Counted from the stretch's first letter, positions 1-7,274 are shown. The stretch is DNA of 64,000 bases from Ignavibacteriota bacterium (GCA_016708125.1 JADJGF010000001.1:2626001-2690000), one strand, 5' to 3'. The notes: generated by a model not told the origin, from the letters alone. Program-made: numbers and translations.

Positions 1-513
1 GTTATTATTAGTAATGGCAAAGCTGAAAGTGGTGGAGGAATGTTTGTATACAAAGGTATATTGGAGATGAGAAATTGTATTGTTTGTAATAATGAGGGAG
101 TTAGAACCGGTGGCATAGAAATTTATAATCCTTCATTCAATAAAAACACAGTTTCAAATTTAAGTAATGTAGTTATTGATGGAAATAAAAGTATTGATTC
201 TGCCGGAGGTATTTCAATAAATAAAGGTACAATTATTTTAGATAAATTATTTGTTCAGAATAATTATTCCGAAGAATTTTGCGGAGGTATGATAATTAGA
301 AATACATCAATAAATCCATTGGAAAGTGTTAATGTGGAATTTACTCTTTTGAAGGATTCAGTAATTATGAATAATAGCGGTTCGACTAATGGAGGGCTAT
401 ATTGTTCAAATTGTTTTTTAATTGAAAATATTTTTAGTAATAATAAAATTTCGAATAATATTGCTAGAGATTCTAATTCTCATGATTTTGAGCATCAAAA
501 ATTTATAAATTAA
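1..513 (+). CDS. C-terminal part of a parallel beta-helix (right-handed) repeat protein, cut by the window edge
   Basis: The reading frame is open from base 1, so the start lies outside the window; 170 residues are visible. The sequence is Gly/Asn-rich with repeated turns of the type ESGGGMFV, GGIEIYN, AGGISIN, CGGMIIR and NGGLYCS, alternating with short hydrophobic strands. This is the pattern of secreted right-handed beta-helix proteins (pectate-lyase or Pmp-like). It ends without a sorting domain or membrane anchor, so it may be a truncated or old copy. No catalytic residues can be assigned. The fold is likely; the function is unknown. Confidence 0.6.
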   Translation, partial: VIISNGKAESGGGMFVYKGILEMRNCIVCNNEGVRTGGIEIYNPSFNKNTVSNLSNVVIDGNKSIDSAGGISINKGTIILDKLFVQNNYSEEFCGGMIIRNTSINPLESVNVEFTLLKDSVIMNNSGSTNGGLYCSNCFLIENIFSNNKISNNIARDSNSHDFEHQKFIN

Positions 514-521
514 AAACCCAG

Positions 522-656
522 TTAAATTTTTAGAGTAAATCTTCTATTACAGTCTCTGCAGATTCTTATTTTTTTTGTTCCGGTTTGTGTTTGTCTATAT
601 CCTTTCTTAGTTGTATTAGTTCCGTTGCAATACGGGCATTTGAATGGTCTTGCCAA
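522..656 (-). CDS. 44-aa zinc-ribbon protein (InsA/IS1-like zinc finger)
   Basis: A short gene read on the minus strand from a TTG codon at 654-656. A strong Shine-Dalgarno AGGAGGTG (665-672) lies 8 nt before it, which decides the start. The product holds two Cys pairs, CPYCNG near residues 7-12 and ICRDCNRRF near residues 32-40, separated by a basic stretch rich in Thr, Lys and Gln. This matches the small zinc ribbons at the N terminus of IS1-type InsA and many archaeal and phage DNA-binding proteins. No transposase catalytic partner is adjacent. It may be a stand-alone DNA-binding regulator of the neighbouring element or a relic of an insertion sequence. Confidence 0.7.
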   Translation of the reverse strand: MARPFKCPYCNGTNTTKKGYRQTQTGTKKIRICRDCNRRFTLKI

Positions 657-695
657 TTTATATTCACCTCCTAATAAAAATAATTTACATTACCC

Positions 696-704
696 TATAT
701 AAAA
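696..704 (-). promoter_or_regulatory. TATA-box-like element before the zinc-ribbon gene
   Basis: On the minus strand the sequence TTTTATATA lies about 24 nt before the AGGAGG ribosome site of the zinc-ribbon gene. A start site about 25 nt downstream would leave a leader of roughly 15 nt. That spacing fits an archaeal TATA promoter, but a chance match is possible in such AT-rich DNA. Confidence 0.4.
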
Positions 705-712
705 TTAGAGTT

Positions 713-881
713 GGGTCTTCACGCCTAAAAGTTTATAAATCGGATACGTCATTTCATGACTTACTCATCGTAATCCGACTTTATAAACTTTTCCCTTTTC
801 AAGGTCGGCTAACCCAAAGATGTATTATTACTTATTTTTTTCCCTTGTTTTTCCAACGGGGTCTCATTAAGTGAAGACCCC
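713..881. repeat. Nested inverted repeats upstream of the 919 gene
   Basis: There are two layers. The outer arms GGGTCTTCAC (713-722) and GTGAAGACCC (871-880) are perfect complements. Inside, a 22-nt arm at 727-748 (beginning AAAAGTTTATAAA) pairs with a 24-nt arm at 769-792 (ending TTTATAAACTTTT) with only two single-base bulges. The right outer arm can pair instead with a closer GGGGTCT (858-864 with AGACCCC 875-881), so two structures exclude each other. Both inner arms also contain TTTATAAA. It could be a regulatory RNA switch, a replication or resolution site, or a divergent promoter pair. Confidence 0.7.
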
Positions 882-918
882 GCCGGAGTTAGAGAGGTAG
901 GGCAAGGAGGAAAAGAAA

Positions 919-1308
919 ATGGAATCGAAGATGTATTCAAAGAAACTTGTAAACACAATTAGGCAAATTGAAGCCGCAGAAACAATACACGAATATTTCG
1001 ATGTAGTGGATTTCGGAATCGATGTAGTACTTTCTTGGTACGGAATCGTTGAAGAGTGGAATGAAGATGAATGCAAAGTATTAAAAGATTGTTTGCTTTC
1101 AAAAGCTTATTCAGATGAAATAAAAGAAGTAGATAGAATCGTTGAATTTGAAAACGATCCTTTGATTGCTTCGATCCCGGATAGGGAAGCTCCAAGTCTA
1201 AAGCTTCTAATACTTGAACATGCGATTTGGAAGAAAGAGATGGCAAATAAGAAGAAAACCGTTGAGAATCCTAAGGATTCTCAACTAAGTGTTGAGGTGA
1301 GAAAATGA
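919..1308 (+). CDS. Hypothetical acidic 129-aa protein
   Basis: Not assigned to a family. The ATG follows a strong AAGGAGG ribosome site 8 nt upstream. The product is acidic and probably helical, with no signal peptide or membrane segment; it has a run of Ile, Glu and Asp around residues 35-80 and a Lys-rich tail. Its end overlaps the next start by 4 nt (ATGA), so the two are co-translated. It sits just downstream of the nested inverted repeats, which may control it, and convergent to the HerA-like gene. Confidence 0.7.
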   Translation: MESKMYSKKLVNTIRQIEAAETIHEYFDVVDFGIDVVLSWYGIVEEWNEDECKVLKDCLLSKAYSDEIKEVDRIVEFENDPLIASIPDREAPSLKLLILEHAIWKKEMANKKKTVENPKDSQLSVEVRK

Positions 1309-1580
1309 ATGGAAATAAACCGGTAAGGGTTTTTCGGGCGGGAGCGATTAAGGCTTCCGTTTTTGAAAATTCAGCATTTGTTAAAGGGGTGAAGTCAAAG
1401 ATATTTAATGTGATAGTAAGTAAGACTTATAAGGATAAAGATAATAACTGGAAATCAACGAACAGTTTTTCAGTTTATTCTGAATTGCCAAAAGTTATTT
1501 TGGTTATGCAGAAAGCTTATGAGTTTGTAGTTATAAACACTGATAAAGAAGCGGGGGAGGAAGAAGAAGATGAGATGTGA
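1305..1580 (+). CDS. Small DNA-binding-like protein (PC4/ssDNA-binding-like beta protein)
   Basis: 91 residues, translationally coupled to the preceding gene. The pattern VRVFRAGAIKASVFEN near residues 7-22, then KTYKDKDNNWKSTNSFSV (about 40-57) and a final helix PKVILVMQKAYEFVV resembles small conserved proteins of bacteria, archaea and their viruses thought to bind single-stranded DNA. The tail is strongly acidic (EEEEDE), as in many ssDNA-binding proteins. The family match is from memory and needs a profile search. A role in replication or transfer of the surrounding element would fit its neighbours, a HerA-like ATPase and a recombinase. Confidence 0.65.
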   Translation: MNGNKPVRVFRAGAIKASVFENSAFVKGVKSKIFNVIVSKTYKDKDNNWKSTNSFSVYSELPKVILVMQKAYEFVVINTDKEAGEEEEDEM

Positions 1581-1586
1581 GAAGAA

Positions 1587-3605
1587 CTAAATAGTTCTTC
1601 TTGCACAACTTAAAATGATTTTCGGGTTTTGATGTAAGTCATTACTTTCAAGTAATGACTTTACTTTTGATTCAATTCTTTCGTTGACTGCAACAACAAT
1701 GATTCTATCGAAATTTGCTTCCAAGCATTTTTTTATATTTGTTAAAATATCGGATCTTCCGGTTTCAACTTCGATAGCTATTCTTATATCATTTTTTGAT
1801 GCTACAACATCGACATATTTTCCGTCACCGATTGATTTTTCAAAAGTTATATCAAAACCCTCATTCTTTAATATCTGTGCATATTTATTTTTCCAGAATT
1901 CGTGAGTTATTCCGCCTTCACGAATATCTTGTAATATTGGTTGATCGATATTTGATTTACCAATTTTGGTTAATTTAAGTACGATAACCCTTCCGCTTTT
2001 CGTTGGAATTTCTTCGGTTTCAATTAGTTGTTTTTTGAGTAATGAATTTTTTAATTCATTACCTTTTCTTCTACTCCATTGTAATCTTCGGTAACGTTCT
2101 ACTACACCGGATAATTTATTTGAATGAATATCATGAAGTAAGATTTGTTCTTCCGAGGTTATTCCAACCTCTTTACTCCGTTGGTCATCATTTTGCGGAA
2201 TCTGTCTCTCTTCGGCAGTGGTTAATGTTTCAGAGGCGGAACAAGCGGAATAAGGTCTCATTAGATCACTTATCATTAGATCACTTACTGAGCCCTTTCT
2301 AATAGGAATATAAGGGACATTTATGAGAAATGGTTTGTGCCATCTCCCTTGAATTTTAGCAACGGCTTGTCCGGTGTCAAGCCTTCCTAAAATTTTTTTA
2401 TCAGAAGATTCTAAAAGAAGCGCACTCGCAGCTGAGTTAACATCTTTTGAATCCTTAAGGTTTAATACAATTGTACACCAAGTATTTCCACGAGCCGGTA
2501 AGGATAAAAGACTCGGGCATTGATCAATAATGATTACGGATTCGCCAAGTTCTCTGATTTCTCTTATAATTACATCGGTAATTGATTCACCGCCGACAAG
2601 ATCACTTTTATCTTTGCCGATAACGTGATGGGCTTCTTCAAGTATTATTGCATGATCAAACTCCTCACGTTTCTGAGAAGGAGATGAAAGTCTGTAATGA
2701 TGTATCCATAATAAAATACTTTCCACTAAAAATATTTTATCTGTATTAGTAAGTGAATCCATCTCGAGTATTACTTGTTGACTTAATAAATCAACCATAT
2801 TTGATTGTTGTCTTACATTGAATGTTTTTCCGGTCTCACCAAAAGTTAAGGCACCAAGAGCTCTTAGAGTACTGCTCATCCAGCCGGATTCTCTGCCTTT
2901 AACGTCAGTGTGCTCAATAGTATTTAGTAAATCTTTTAGAGTCGGATAATTTACAACCGGTTTATTGTTGTATAATCCAAAATCATTGTAAGTTTTATCT
3001 AGAGCTTTTTGTAATAAATACATTACTCCTTCACCGACAAAAGTAGCATGTGCAATTATTTCAATTAACTTTTTTAACCAAGTTTTCGGAGAAGTACCTG
3101 GAGGAGGAATAAGAGGATTAAATCTAAATGGAGCAACGTCTCTTCCAACGGTATAAACTCTAATATCCTTGCCAAAACTTTCAGTTACAATATCCCGGTA
3201 ATTTCTTTTCCAATCCAAAACAAGAAAAGGTTTATTTTTATGTATAAAGTTCTTTAGAACTTGAAAACATAAATTAGTTTTGCCCGAACCCGAAGCGCCG
3301 ACTATTAGCACGTGTTTTATCCAGTCATTTTCTCTTAAGCAAAATGGATAGAGTTTTTTACCGGCGTACATGATTTCTCCGATAGGGTATTCACCGCGAA
3401 CGTTTTCAGCCGGAGGCGGAGCTAATAAATTATCTGCATTGTCTGAAGAAATTTCAGTATTCAAATTGTCTAAATAAAGTATGTTAAGAATTTGTTCGAT
3501 TTCTCTTTTACCATCAATATCTTCGACTAAATAAGCACGCCATAGACTATCAATTTTCTCACCAAGTATTGGTCTTAACTTTACGCAAATATCTTCGACT
3601 AACAA
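1587..3605 (-). CDS. HerA/VirB4-like DNA-translocating ATPase with C-terminal nuclease-like domain
   Basis: 672 residues. The start is a TTG preceded by GGAGG 9 nt upstream. Walker A is GASGSGKTN (about residues 103-111) and Walker B is AIILEEAHHVIG (about 320-331), as in the HerA/FtsK ATPases (DUF87) that move DNA. The last ~110 residues look like a restriction-endonuclease fold: KYVDVVAS, then IRIAIEVETG, giving a D...ExE/T pattern. A winged-helix-like stretch lies between. Such fusions occur on archaeal and bacterial mobile elements. The gene follows a 179-aa protein with almost no gap. It probably works on DNA transfer, segregation or defence of the element. Confidence 0.85.
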   Translation of the reverse strand: MLVEDICVKLRPILGEKIDSLWRAYLVEDIDGKREIEQILNILYLDNLNTEISSDNADNLLAPPPAENVRGEYPIGEIMYAGKKLYPFCLRENDWIKHVLIVGASGSGKTNLCFQVLKNFIHKNKPFLVLDWKRNYRDIVTESFGKDIRVYTVGRDVAPFRFNPLIPPPGTSPKTWLKKLIEIIAHATFVGEGVMYLLQKALDKTYNDFGLYNNKPVVNYPTLKDLLNTIEHTDVKGRESGWMSSTLRALGALTFGETGKTFNVRQQSNMVDLLSQQVILEMDSLTNTDKIFLVESILLWIHHYRLSSPSQKREEFDHAIILEEAHHVIGKDKSDLVGGESITDVIIREIRELGESVIIIDQCPSLLSLPARGNTWCTIVLNLKDSKDVNSAASALLLESSDKKILGRLDTGQAVAKIQGRWHKPFLINVPYIPIRKGSVSDLMISDLMRPYSACSASETLTTAEERQIPQNDDQRSKEVGITSEEQILLHDIHSNKLSGVVERYRRLQWSRRKGNELKNSLLKKQLIETEEIPTKSGRVIVLKLTKIGKSNIDQPILQDIREGGITHEFWKNKYAQILKNEGFDITFEKSIGDGKYVDVVASKNDIRIAIEVETGRSDILTNIKKCLEANFDRIIVVAVNERIESKVKSLLESNDLHQNPKIILSCARRTI

Positions 3606-3607
3606 TT

Positions 3608-4147
3608 CTAATAACCTCCGGATAACATTTTGGATCTTCTCTGAACATTTTTATATTCGCCGAGTGTTTCAAGTAATTCTTTGTAAAGCATGTTTTGATC
3701 TTTCCAGCAATTAAGCATTTCTTTTTGTTTTTCTAATTCCAGTTTTTGAATACTTGTCTTAAAGTCGGCTCTTTTCTTTTCAACCAATTGATTTGTAAAC
3801 ATTGGCCAAGACTCTAGATTCATAACTCCCACATCACACTCCCTTATCATTTTGTCTAGATCTTTTACTTGATCATCTCGAATTTTACTTCTTTGTTCGA
3901 TTTGAGATTTAAGATGATTTACCGTTGTTCCCAAGAAATTTAATTTATCATTTGTTATCATATCGGCTATATCGGTGCCGGATTTGTAATTATTATTTGT
4001 TGTTTCAAGAGTTGAAAAGTAAGTTTTCTTTTTTGAATTATTTATCAAGTAATTTGAGTTTATTGGTAAGGCATAATTTTTTGAATCATTGTTTTTTATG
4101 CTTTCATATTCTTTTGTCTTTGGTAGGTATTGATAGTTGAATATCAT
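3608..4147 (-). CDS. Hypothetical coiled-coil protein partnered with the HerA-like ATPase
   Basis: 179 residues from the ATG at 4147; a GTG three codons upstream is possible, but GGGTGAT lies just before the ATG. The N-terminal half is Asn/Tyr-rich and probably disordered. The C-terminal half has long charged helices likely to form a coiled coil (about residues 80-165). The stop lies 2 nt before the ATPase start, and this gene's last codons carry the ATPase ribosome site, so the two are one operon. A structural or adaptor role for the ATPase is an inference; no family was recognised. Confidence 0.7.
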   Translation of the reverse strand: MIFNYQYLPKTKEYESIKNNDSKNYALPINSNYLINNSKKKTYFSTLETTNNNYKSGTDIADMITNDKLNFLGTTVNHLKSQIEQRSKIRDDQVKDLDKMIRECDVGVMNLESWPMFTNQLVEKKRADFKTSIQKLELEKQKEMLNCWKDQNMLYKELLETLGEYKNVQRRSKMLSGGY

Positions 4148-4175
4148 TGGTATCACCCGTAATAAAATATTGTGA

Positions 4176-4189
4176 TACTAGTATATAAA
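4176..4189 (-). promoter_or_regulatory. TATA-box-like promoter for the HerA operon
   Basis: On the minus strand TTTATATACTAGTA lies 34 nt before the ATG at 4147. The same 14-mer occurs before the Orc1/Cdc6-like gene (17604-17617). A transcript starting about 25 nt downstream would have a short leader holding GGGTGAT. This is the layout of an archaeal TATA promoter. Confidence 0.5.
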
Positions 4190-4203
4190 CTTTTCGGTTT
4201 TTA

Positions 4204-4944
4204 CTACCTTTTAGTAGAAAACTCTTTAGAAAATTTTAATCTGACCTGCACATGCTCAAACTTAACGACATCAATAAAAACCTCATGATCGCCATTCAAC
4301 TTAGAATCAATATAAAAATAATTACTTAAAATATATCTAACACTACCCGGACTCTTACCAACCTCCCTAGCAATTTTCTTAATCGGAACTCTATCAAAAT
4401 AATCCTCAAAAATATTAACTACAACATCCTTACAATCAGAATCAACAATAACATCTCTGCCAATAACTTTATAACCAAAAGGAGGACGATTCATAAAACG
4501 GGCATTAGACTTTGCTTTTTCTCTACCGCGATTTATTCTCCATTGCCTAAGATCAGTCTCAAACTCTGAGAACACAGCCCTTATCTTTTGAAATGCTTTT
4601 TCAAAAGGGCTGTCAGCCTCTCGTTCATTAACCAATAATAATTTTATTCCCTTCATAGAAAGATGAGTATCAATCCAACCAAACTGCAAAGTATTTCTTG
4701 AAATGCGGTCAGATTCAGTTGCAATAACAGTATTAGGCTTATCTACATCAATACGGTCAAGAAGATCCATCAAACCTTTTCTCTCGGTTAACTTAGTTCC
4801 ACTCATTGAATCCGTAAATTTTTCAATAATCTGAATATCATTATTTTCACAATAATTTTTAATCTCATCGAATTGAGCATCCAAAGAATAACCTTTTGCC
4901 TGTTCACCGGTACTAACTCTTAAATACACAAAAGCTCTTCTCAT
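4204..4944 (-). CDS. Serine recombinase (resolvase/invertase family)
   Basis: 246 residues. The N-terminal resolvase domain has VYLRVSTGEQ with the nucleophile Ser11, then DSMSGTKLTERKG, ESDRISRN with catalytic arginines, and a helix-E region. The C-terminal part (about 145-240) is a short Recombinase-type DNA-binding region with a helix-turn-helix like IKKIAREVGKSPGSV. It is much shorter than phage large serine integrases, so resolution, inversion or IS607-like mobility is more likely than phage integration. Its ATG overlaps the stop of the upstream AbrB gene by 4 nt. It is the best evidence that this block is or was mobile. Confidence 0.9.
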   Translation of the reverse strand: MRRAFVYLRVSTGEQAKGYSLDAQFDEIKNYCENNDIQIIEKFTDSMSGTKLTERKGLMDLLDRIDVDKPNTVIATESDRISRNTLQFGWIDTHLSMKGIKLLLVNEREADSPFEKAFQKIRAVFSEFETDLRQWRINRGREKAKSNARFMNRPPFGYKVIGRDVIVDSDCKDVVVNIFEDYFDRVPIKKIAREVGKSPGSVRYILSNYFYIDSKLNGDHEVFIDVVKFEHVQVRLKFSKEFSTKR

Positions 4945-5162
4945 TTAATATTAACCTCCTTTAACCTAAACACTAAATCACCGCGTTCAATAAACGCCTC
5001 AAGCACATCACCGCAAACCAAGCGCAAACTTTTCGCAAGACCTCTCGGAATGGTAATCTTAAACTGACCGTTGGACTTTTGAAATTGGATTCTGACAAGA
5101 TTATCACTTAAGCGGGGAAGCCGTTTAACTACATTATTCTGGAATTTTTGAATCGCAGCCAT
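4941..5162 (-). CDS. AbrB/SpoVT-type DNA-binding protein
   Basis: 73 residues. The swapped-hairpin AbrB motif is visible at about residues 28-70: GQFKITIPRGLAKSLRLVCGD, then VLEAFIERGDLVFRL. Such proteins are transcription regulators or antitoxins that bind as dimers. The gene is the first of a two-gene operon with the serine recombinase (ATGA overlap) and probably controls it. The basic N-terminal 25 residues precede the domain. A TATA-like box lies 24 nt before the ATG, which would give a leaderless transcript. Confidence 0.85.
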   Translation of the reverse strand: MAAIQKFQNNVVKRLPRLSDNLVRIQFQKSNGQFKITIPRGLAKSLRLVCGDVLEAFIERGDLVFRLKEVNIK

Positions 5163-5186
5163 ATAAATTTTATATGTATAGACTTA

Positions 5187-5194
5187 TATATAAA
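5187..5194 (-). promoter_or_regulatory. TATA-box-like promoter for the abrB-recombinase operon
   Basis: TTTATATA on the minus strand ends 24 nt before the ATG at 5162, matching the spacing of archaeal leaderless promoters. There is no ribosome-binding site between the two. Confidence 0.5.
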
Positions 5195-5437
5195 TCTATC
5201 GATAAACATGGCTTAAAGAGGGTGGGGAAGGAAAGTCTAACTTACTGCCCCCAAAATTATTGAAAGAAAAAAAATTACTACTGAAAAATGAAAATTAAAA
5301 TATTACCACAAACAAATGATAAAATAAAATAATCATTCTGAAATAGTGATTACTATTCCCAAGTAAAGAAATATGATTTCAACTGATAAGTAACAAAACC
5401 GAAAAATATTTTAATCAGCAGTAATTACCCAAAAGTT

Positions 5438-5626
5438 ATGACAACCAAAAACAAAACATTAAAAAACAATGAAAATAATTTTCAAGATGAAGCAATGAAA
5501 TTATTAAAAGAAGTAAATCAAAAATTGGATTACATAATAAATTTACTTAGGGATGAAGAACTAAAATATCCGTTCCATAATAACTACCAAGATTTCATTG
5601 AACATAACGATCATAAAAAGTTATAG
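5438..5626 (+). CDS. Small hypothetical helical protein (62 aa)
   Basis: The frame opens at an ATG with no clear ribosome site. The middle (EAMKLLKEVNQKLDYIINLL, about residues 19-38) is an amphipathic helix with heptad spacing and would suit dimerisation. The rest is Asn/Lys-rich. It has no recognised family. It precedes the hairpin-linked small genes and shares their A-rich coding strand, but nothing shows a functional link. It may be a small regulator or a spurious frame. Confidence 0.4.
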   Translation: MTTKNKTLKNNENNFQDEAMKLLKEVNQKLDYIINLLRDEELKYPFHNNYQDFIEHNDHKKL

Positions 5627-5872
5627 GTCACGCACAAATCAAACTCACATTCACAACAACTAATTAAATTACAGCAAGCATATATCTCCATGATCAAAGA
5701 ATCGGGATTGATAAAGCTGCTGTTATTTAATTATAACAACAGAAGTTTTCAATTAAAGAAAACAGTTATTTGGCCCGTTCCGGCTGAAATAAGCCCAAAT
5801 ACGACCAAATCGCCTAGATGAAAGACTGCAATCCTAATTCTACAAAAAACTAAGAAAATAATTCTAAAATAC
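5627..5872 (+). other. Intergenic stretch with no clear gene
   Basis: About 250 nt. A 43-codon open frame (5690-5821) lacks a ribosome site and a recognisable product. A short self-complementary stretch, TGTTAT...ATAACA, lies near 5718-5738. Nothing else stands out. Confidence 0.4.
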
Positions 5873-5909
5873 TTTGCAGACTCAATAATAAATCACTTGA
5901 GTCTGCAAA
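5873..5909 (+). promoter_or_regulatory. Hairpin 1 before the first ~85-aa paralogue
   Basis: The perfect 13-bp inverted repeat TTTGCAGACTCAA (5873-5885) / TTGAGTCTGCAAA (5897-5909) has an 11-nt loop. It is followed by GCGGAGGAA and the ATG at 5930. Two more copies precede the next two paralogues, with different but still complementary outer base pairs. Confidence 0.85.
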
Positions 5910-5929
5910 CTTAAGCGGAGGAATATAAA

Positions 5930-6184
5930 ATGAACTTAATCGAAAAACAAAATAATGGGACACTTTTCATTGACCCATCAAACAAAATTAAATCAATGTT
6001 AACGGAAAGAGAAGTAATGGAATTACTAACAAAATTAGATGAAGAAATTGAAAAGGATTCTTCATTAAATCTCAACATGTGGTCATTAAATTTTAACAAC
6101 AAAGAAATATTTGGATTACTGGATGCAAGAGCCGGACCAAATGAAGAAGATCTGTTAAGAATAATCTTTTCCGAAGAATTCTGA
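5930..6184 (+). CDS. Paralogue 1 of a three-member family of ~85-90-aa proteins
   Basis: 84 residues. The ATG has a strong GGAGG site. The family layout is an N-terminal strand region (MNLIEKQNNGTLFI), a helix of mostly Glu/Leu (about 25-43), then MWSLNFNNKEIFGLLD and the motif ARAGPNEEDLLRIIFSEEF at the C terminus. No known family was recognised. The Trp, the Asn-rich turn, the G-x-hydrophobic-D and RAGPN segments are shared with the next gene. The three are encoded in tandem, each with its own hairpin, upstream of an amidoligase and a glutamine amidotransferase. A role as substrate or accessory protein of those enzymes is a guess. Confidence 0.75.
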   Translation: MNLIEKQNNGTLFIDPSNKIKSMLTEREVMELLTKLDEEIEKDSSLNLNMWSLNFNNKEIFGLLDARAGPNEEDLLRIIFSEEF

Positions 6185-6220
6185 CCCGAAACACTAAACT
6201 CAAATAAATAAAAACAATTC

Positions 6221-6254
6221 ATACAGACTCAATTAACATTACTTGAGTCTGTAT
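6221..6254 (+). promoter_or_regulatory. Hairpin 2 before the second paralogue
   Basis: The perfect 12-bp inverted repeat ATACAGACTCAA (6221-6232) / TTGAGTCTGTAT (6243-6254) has a 10-nt loop. CGGAGG and the ATG at 6277 follow. Compared with hairpin 1 the core CAGACTCAA is kept while the basal pairs change on both arms. Confidence 0.85.
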
Positions 6255-6276
6255 AAAATAATCGGAGGTAAGAAAA

Positions 6277-6531
6277 ATGAACATATTAAAAAAACAAAAT
6301 GAAGGCTCACTATGCATAGTAGCCACAAGAGCAGTAGCAGCAAAACTGACACCTGAAGAAATGCAGGAAGCACTTCAAAAACTTGAAGTAAAAATGCAAA
6401 AACAAGATCCGCTTAACCCGGATCTTTGGACAGTATACGTCAACAACTATAAACTTTGGGGTATACTTGATCATAGAGCCGGACCAAACAGAGAGGATTT
6501 ACTAACTGTATTATTCCCGGAAGATTATTAA
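6277..6531 (+). CDS. Paralogue 2 of the ~85-90-aa family
   Basis: 84 residues, the same length as paralogue 1, aligning end to end without gaps. Conserved points are the Gln-Asn-x-Gly start, the Leu/Glu helix, LWTVYVNNYKLWGILD and HRAGPNREDLLTVLFPEDY. The gene has a strong CGGAGG ribosome site 9 nt upstream. No signal peptide, membrane span or cysteine pair is present, so it is probably a small soluble protein. Function unknown. Tandem duplication together with the upstream hairpin suggests the whole hairpin-gene unit was copied. Confidence 0.75.
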   Translation: MNILKKQNEGSLCIVATRAVAAKLTPEEMQEALQKLEVKMQKQDPLNPDLWTVYVNNYKLWGILDHRAGPNREDLLTVLFPEDY

Positions 6532-6547
6532 ATCTTCCAATTTATTT

Positions 6548-6586
6548 TTTTACAGCCTCAATCACAAAGTACTTGAGTCTGTAAAA
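6548..6586 (+). promoter_or_regulatory. Hairpin 3 before the third paralogue
   Basis: The 14-bp inverted repeat TTTTACAGCCTCAA (6548-6561) / TTGAGTCTGTAAAA (6573-6586) has a single C/T mismatch and an 11-nt loop. It is followed by GAGGTGG and the ATG at 6600. Confidence 0.8.
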
Positions 6587-6599
6587 CGAGGTGGAAAAG

Positions 6600-6875
6600 A
6601 TGGAATTACAAGAAAATAATACACTAGGAAGACTATATGTTATATATTCAAGGAAAGTAGCTTCAATATTAAACCAAGAAGAAAAAAAACAATTATTGGA
6701 AATACTAATCGAGAAAATCAACAACGAAAATCCGCAAGATATGGAAACATGGACTGTTAAAGTTAATAAGCATGAAATTTGCGGAATTTTCGATAAAGAT
6801 GATGTTAACTTTTCCGCCGATTCACTAACTGTAGTATTCCTTAACGAATACGAAAACCCAAAATTTTACATTTAA
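6600..6875 (+). CDS. Paralogue 3 of the ~85-90-aa family, diverged C terminus
   Basis: 91 residues from the ATG at 6600. An earlier GTG at 6591 overlaps the GAGGTGG ribosome site, so the ATG is preferred, and it also aligns with the starts of the other two. The N-terminal half and TWTVKVNKHEICGIFD are shared with the family, but the RAGPN motif is replaced by DDVNFSADSLTVVF and eight extra residues follow. The changed motif may mean a different partner or loss of function. It shares hairpin and direction with the other two. Confidence 0.7.
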   Translation: MELQENNTLGRLYVIYSRKVASILNQEEKKQLLEILIEKINNENPQDMETWTVKVNKHEICGIFDKDDVNFSADSLTVVFLNEYENPKFYI

Positions 6876-6881
6876 CAATTT

Positions 6882-7274
6882 AGGAGATCAAGCATCAAAA
6901 CTTGACAGTTGTTTAGCCTTATAGTAGTTTATAAGTATGAAAAATACTTCAATGAACATCATACCCACAATAGCAGAAATTCAAAAAGCCGCTAATAAAA
7001 ACCTCATATTAAAATTCTCAACCTTTGCAAAGTTAAAAAACATCAACAGAAACATGGTTTATCAATTAAGAGATTCAAACTCAATCGATACCATAAAAAT
7101 TGACAAAGTTGAATTCGTAATAATGAACGACAAAGCAAAGAAATACCAAAAATCCAAATAACAACAAACCCTCAAATTAAAACCAATCACAAAGTAAAAT
7201 AGTATTGGAAATTACTATAATAGGAAAACTATGACCAACTGCTAAACAACTGCAAAGTAAAAGTTTGATCTCCT
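6882..7274. repeat. Inverted-repeat pair flanking the small HTH gene
   Basis: AGGAGATCAA (6882-6891) and CAGTTGTTTAGC (6906-6917) recur as their exact complements TTGATCTCCT (7265-7274) and GCTAAACAACTG (7241-7252), in mirror order. The 74-codon gene lies between. The ends resemble those of a small mobile or invertible unit, or two binding sites for the HTH product. Confidence 0.65.
6937..7161 (+). CDS. Small helix-turn-helix-like protein (74 aa)
   Basis: The C-terminal two thirds (LKFSTFAKLKNINRNMVYQL, then DSIDTIKIDKVEFVIMND-like text) follow the pattern of MerR/excisionase-type HTH domains of the 'FAK..GVSR..VY....' kind with a short wing. It is basic and lacks a ribosome site. It stands between the inverted repeats and just before the amidoligase operon, so it could regulate that operon or be the product of a tiny mobile unit. 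The domain call is by eye only. Confidence 0.5.
   Translation: MKNTSMNIIPTIAEIQKAANKNLILKFSTFAKLKNINRNMVYQLRDSNSIDTIKIDKVEFVIMNDKAKKYQKSK

Noticed and set aside
5690..5821. 43-codon open frame between 5627 and 5872
   Set aside because: No ribosome site, no recognisable product and ordinary chance length.
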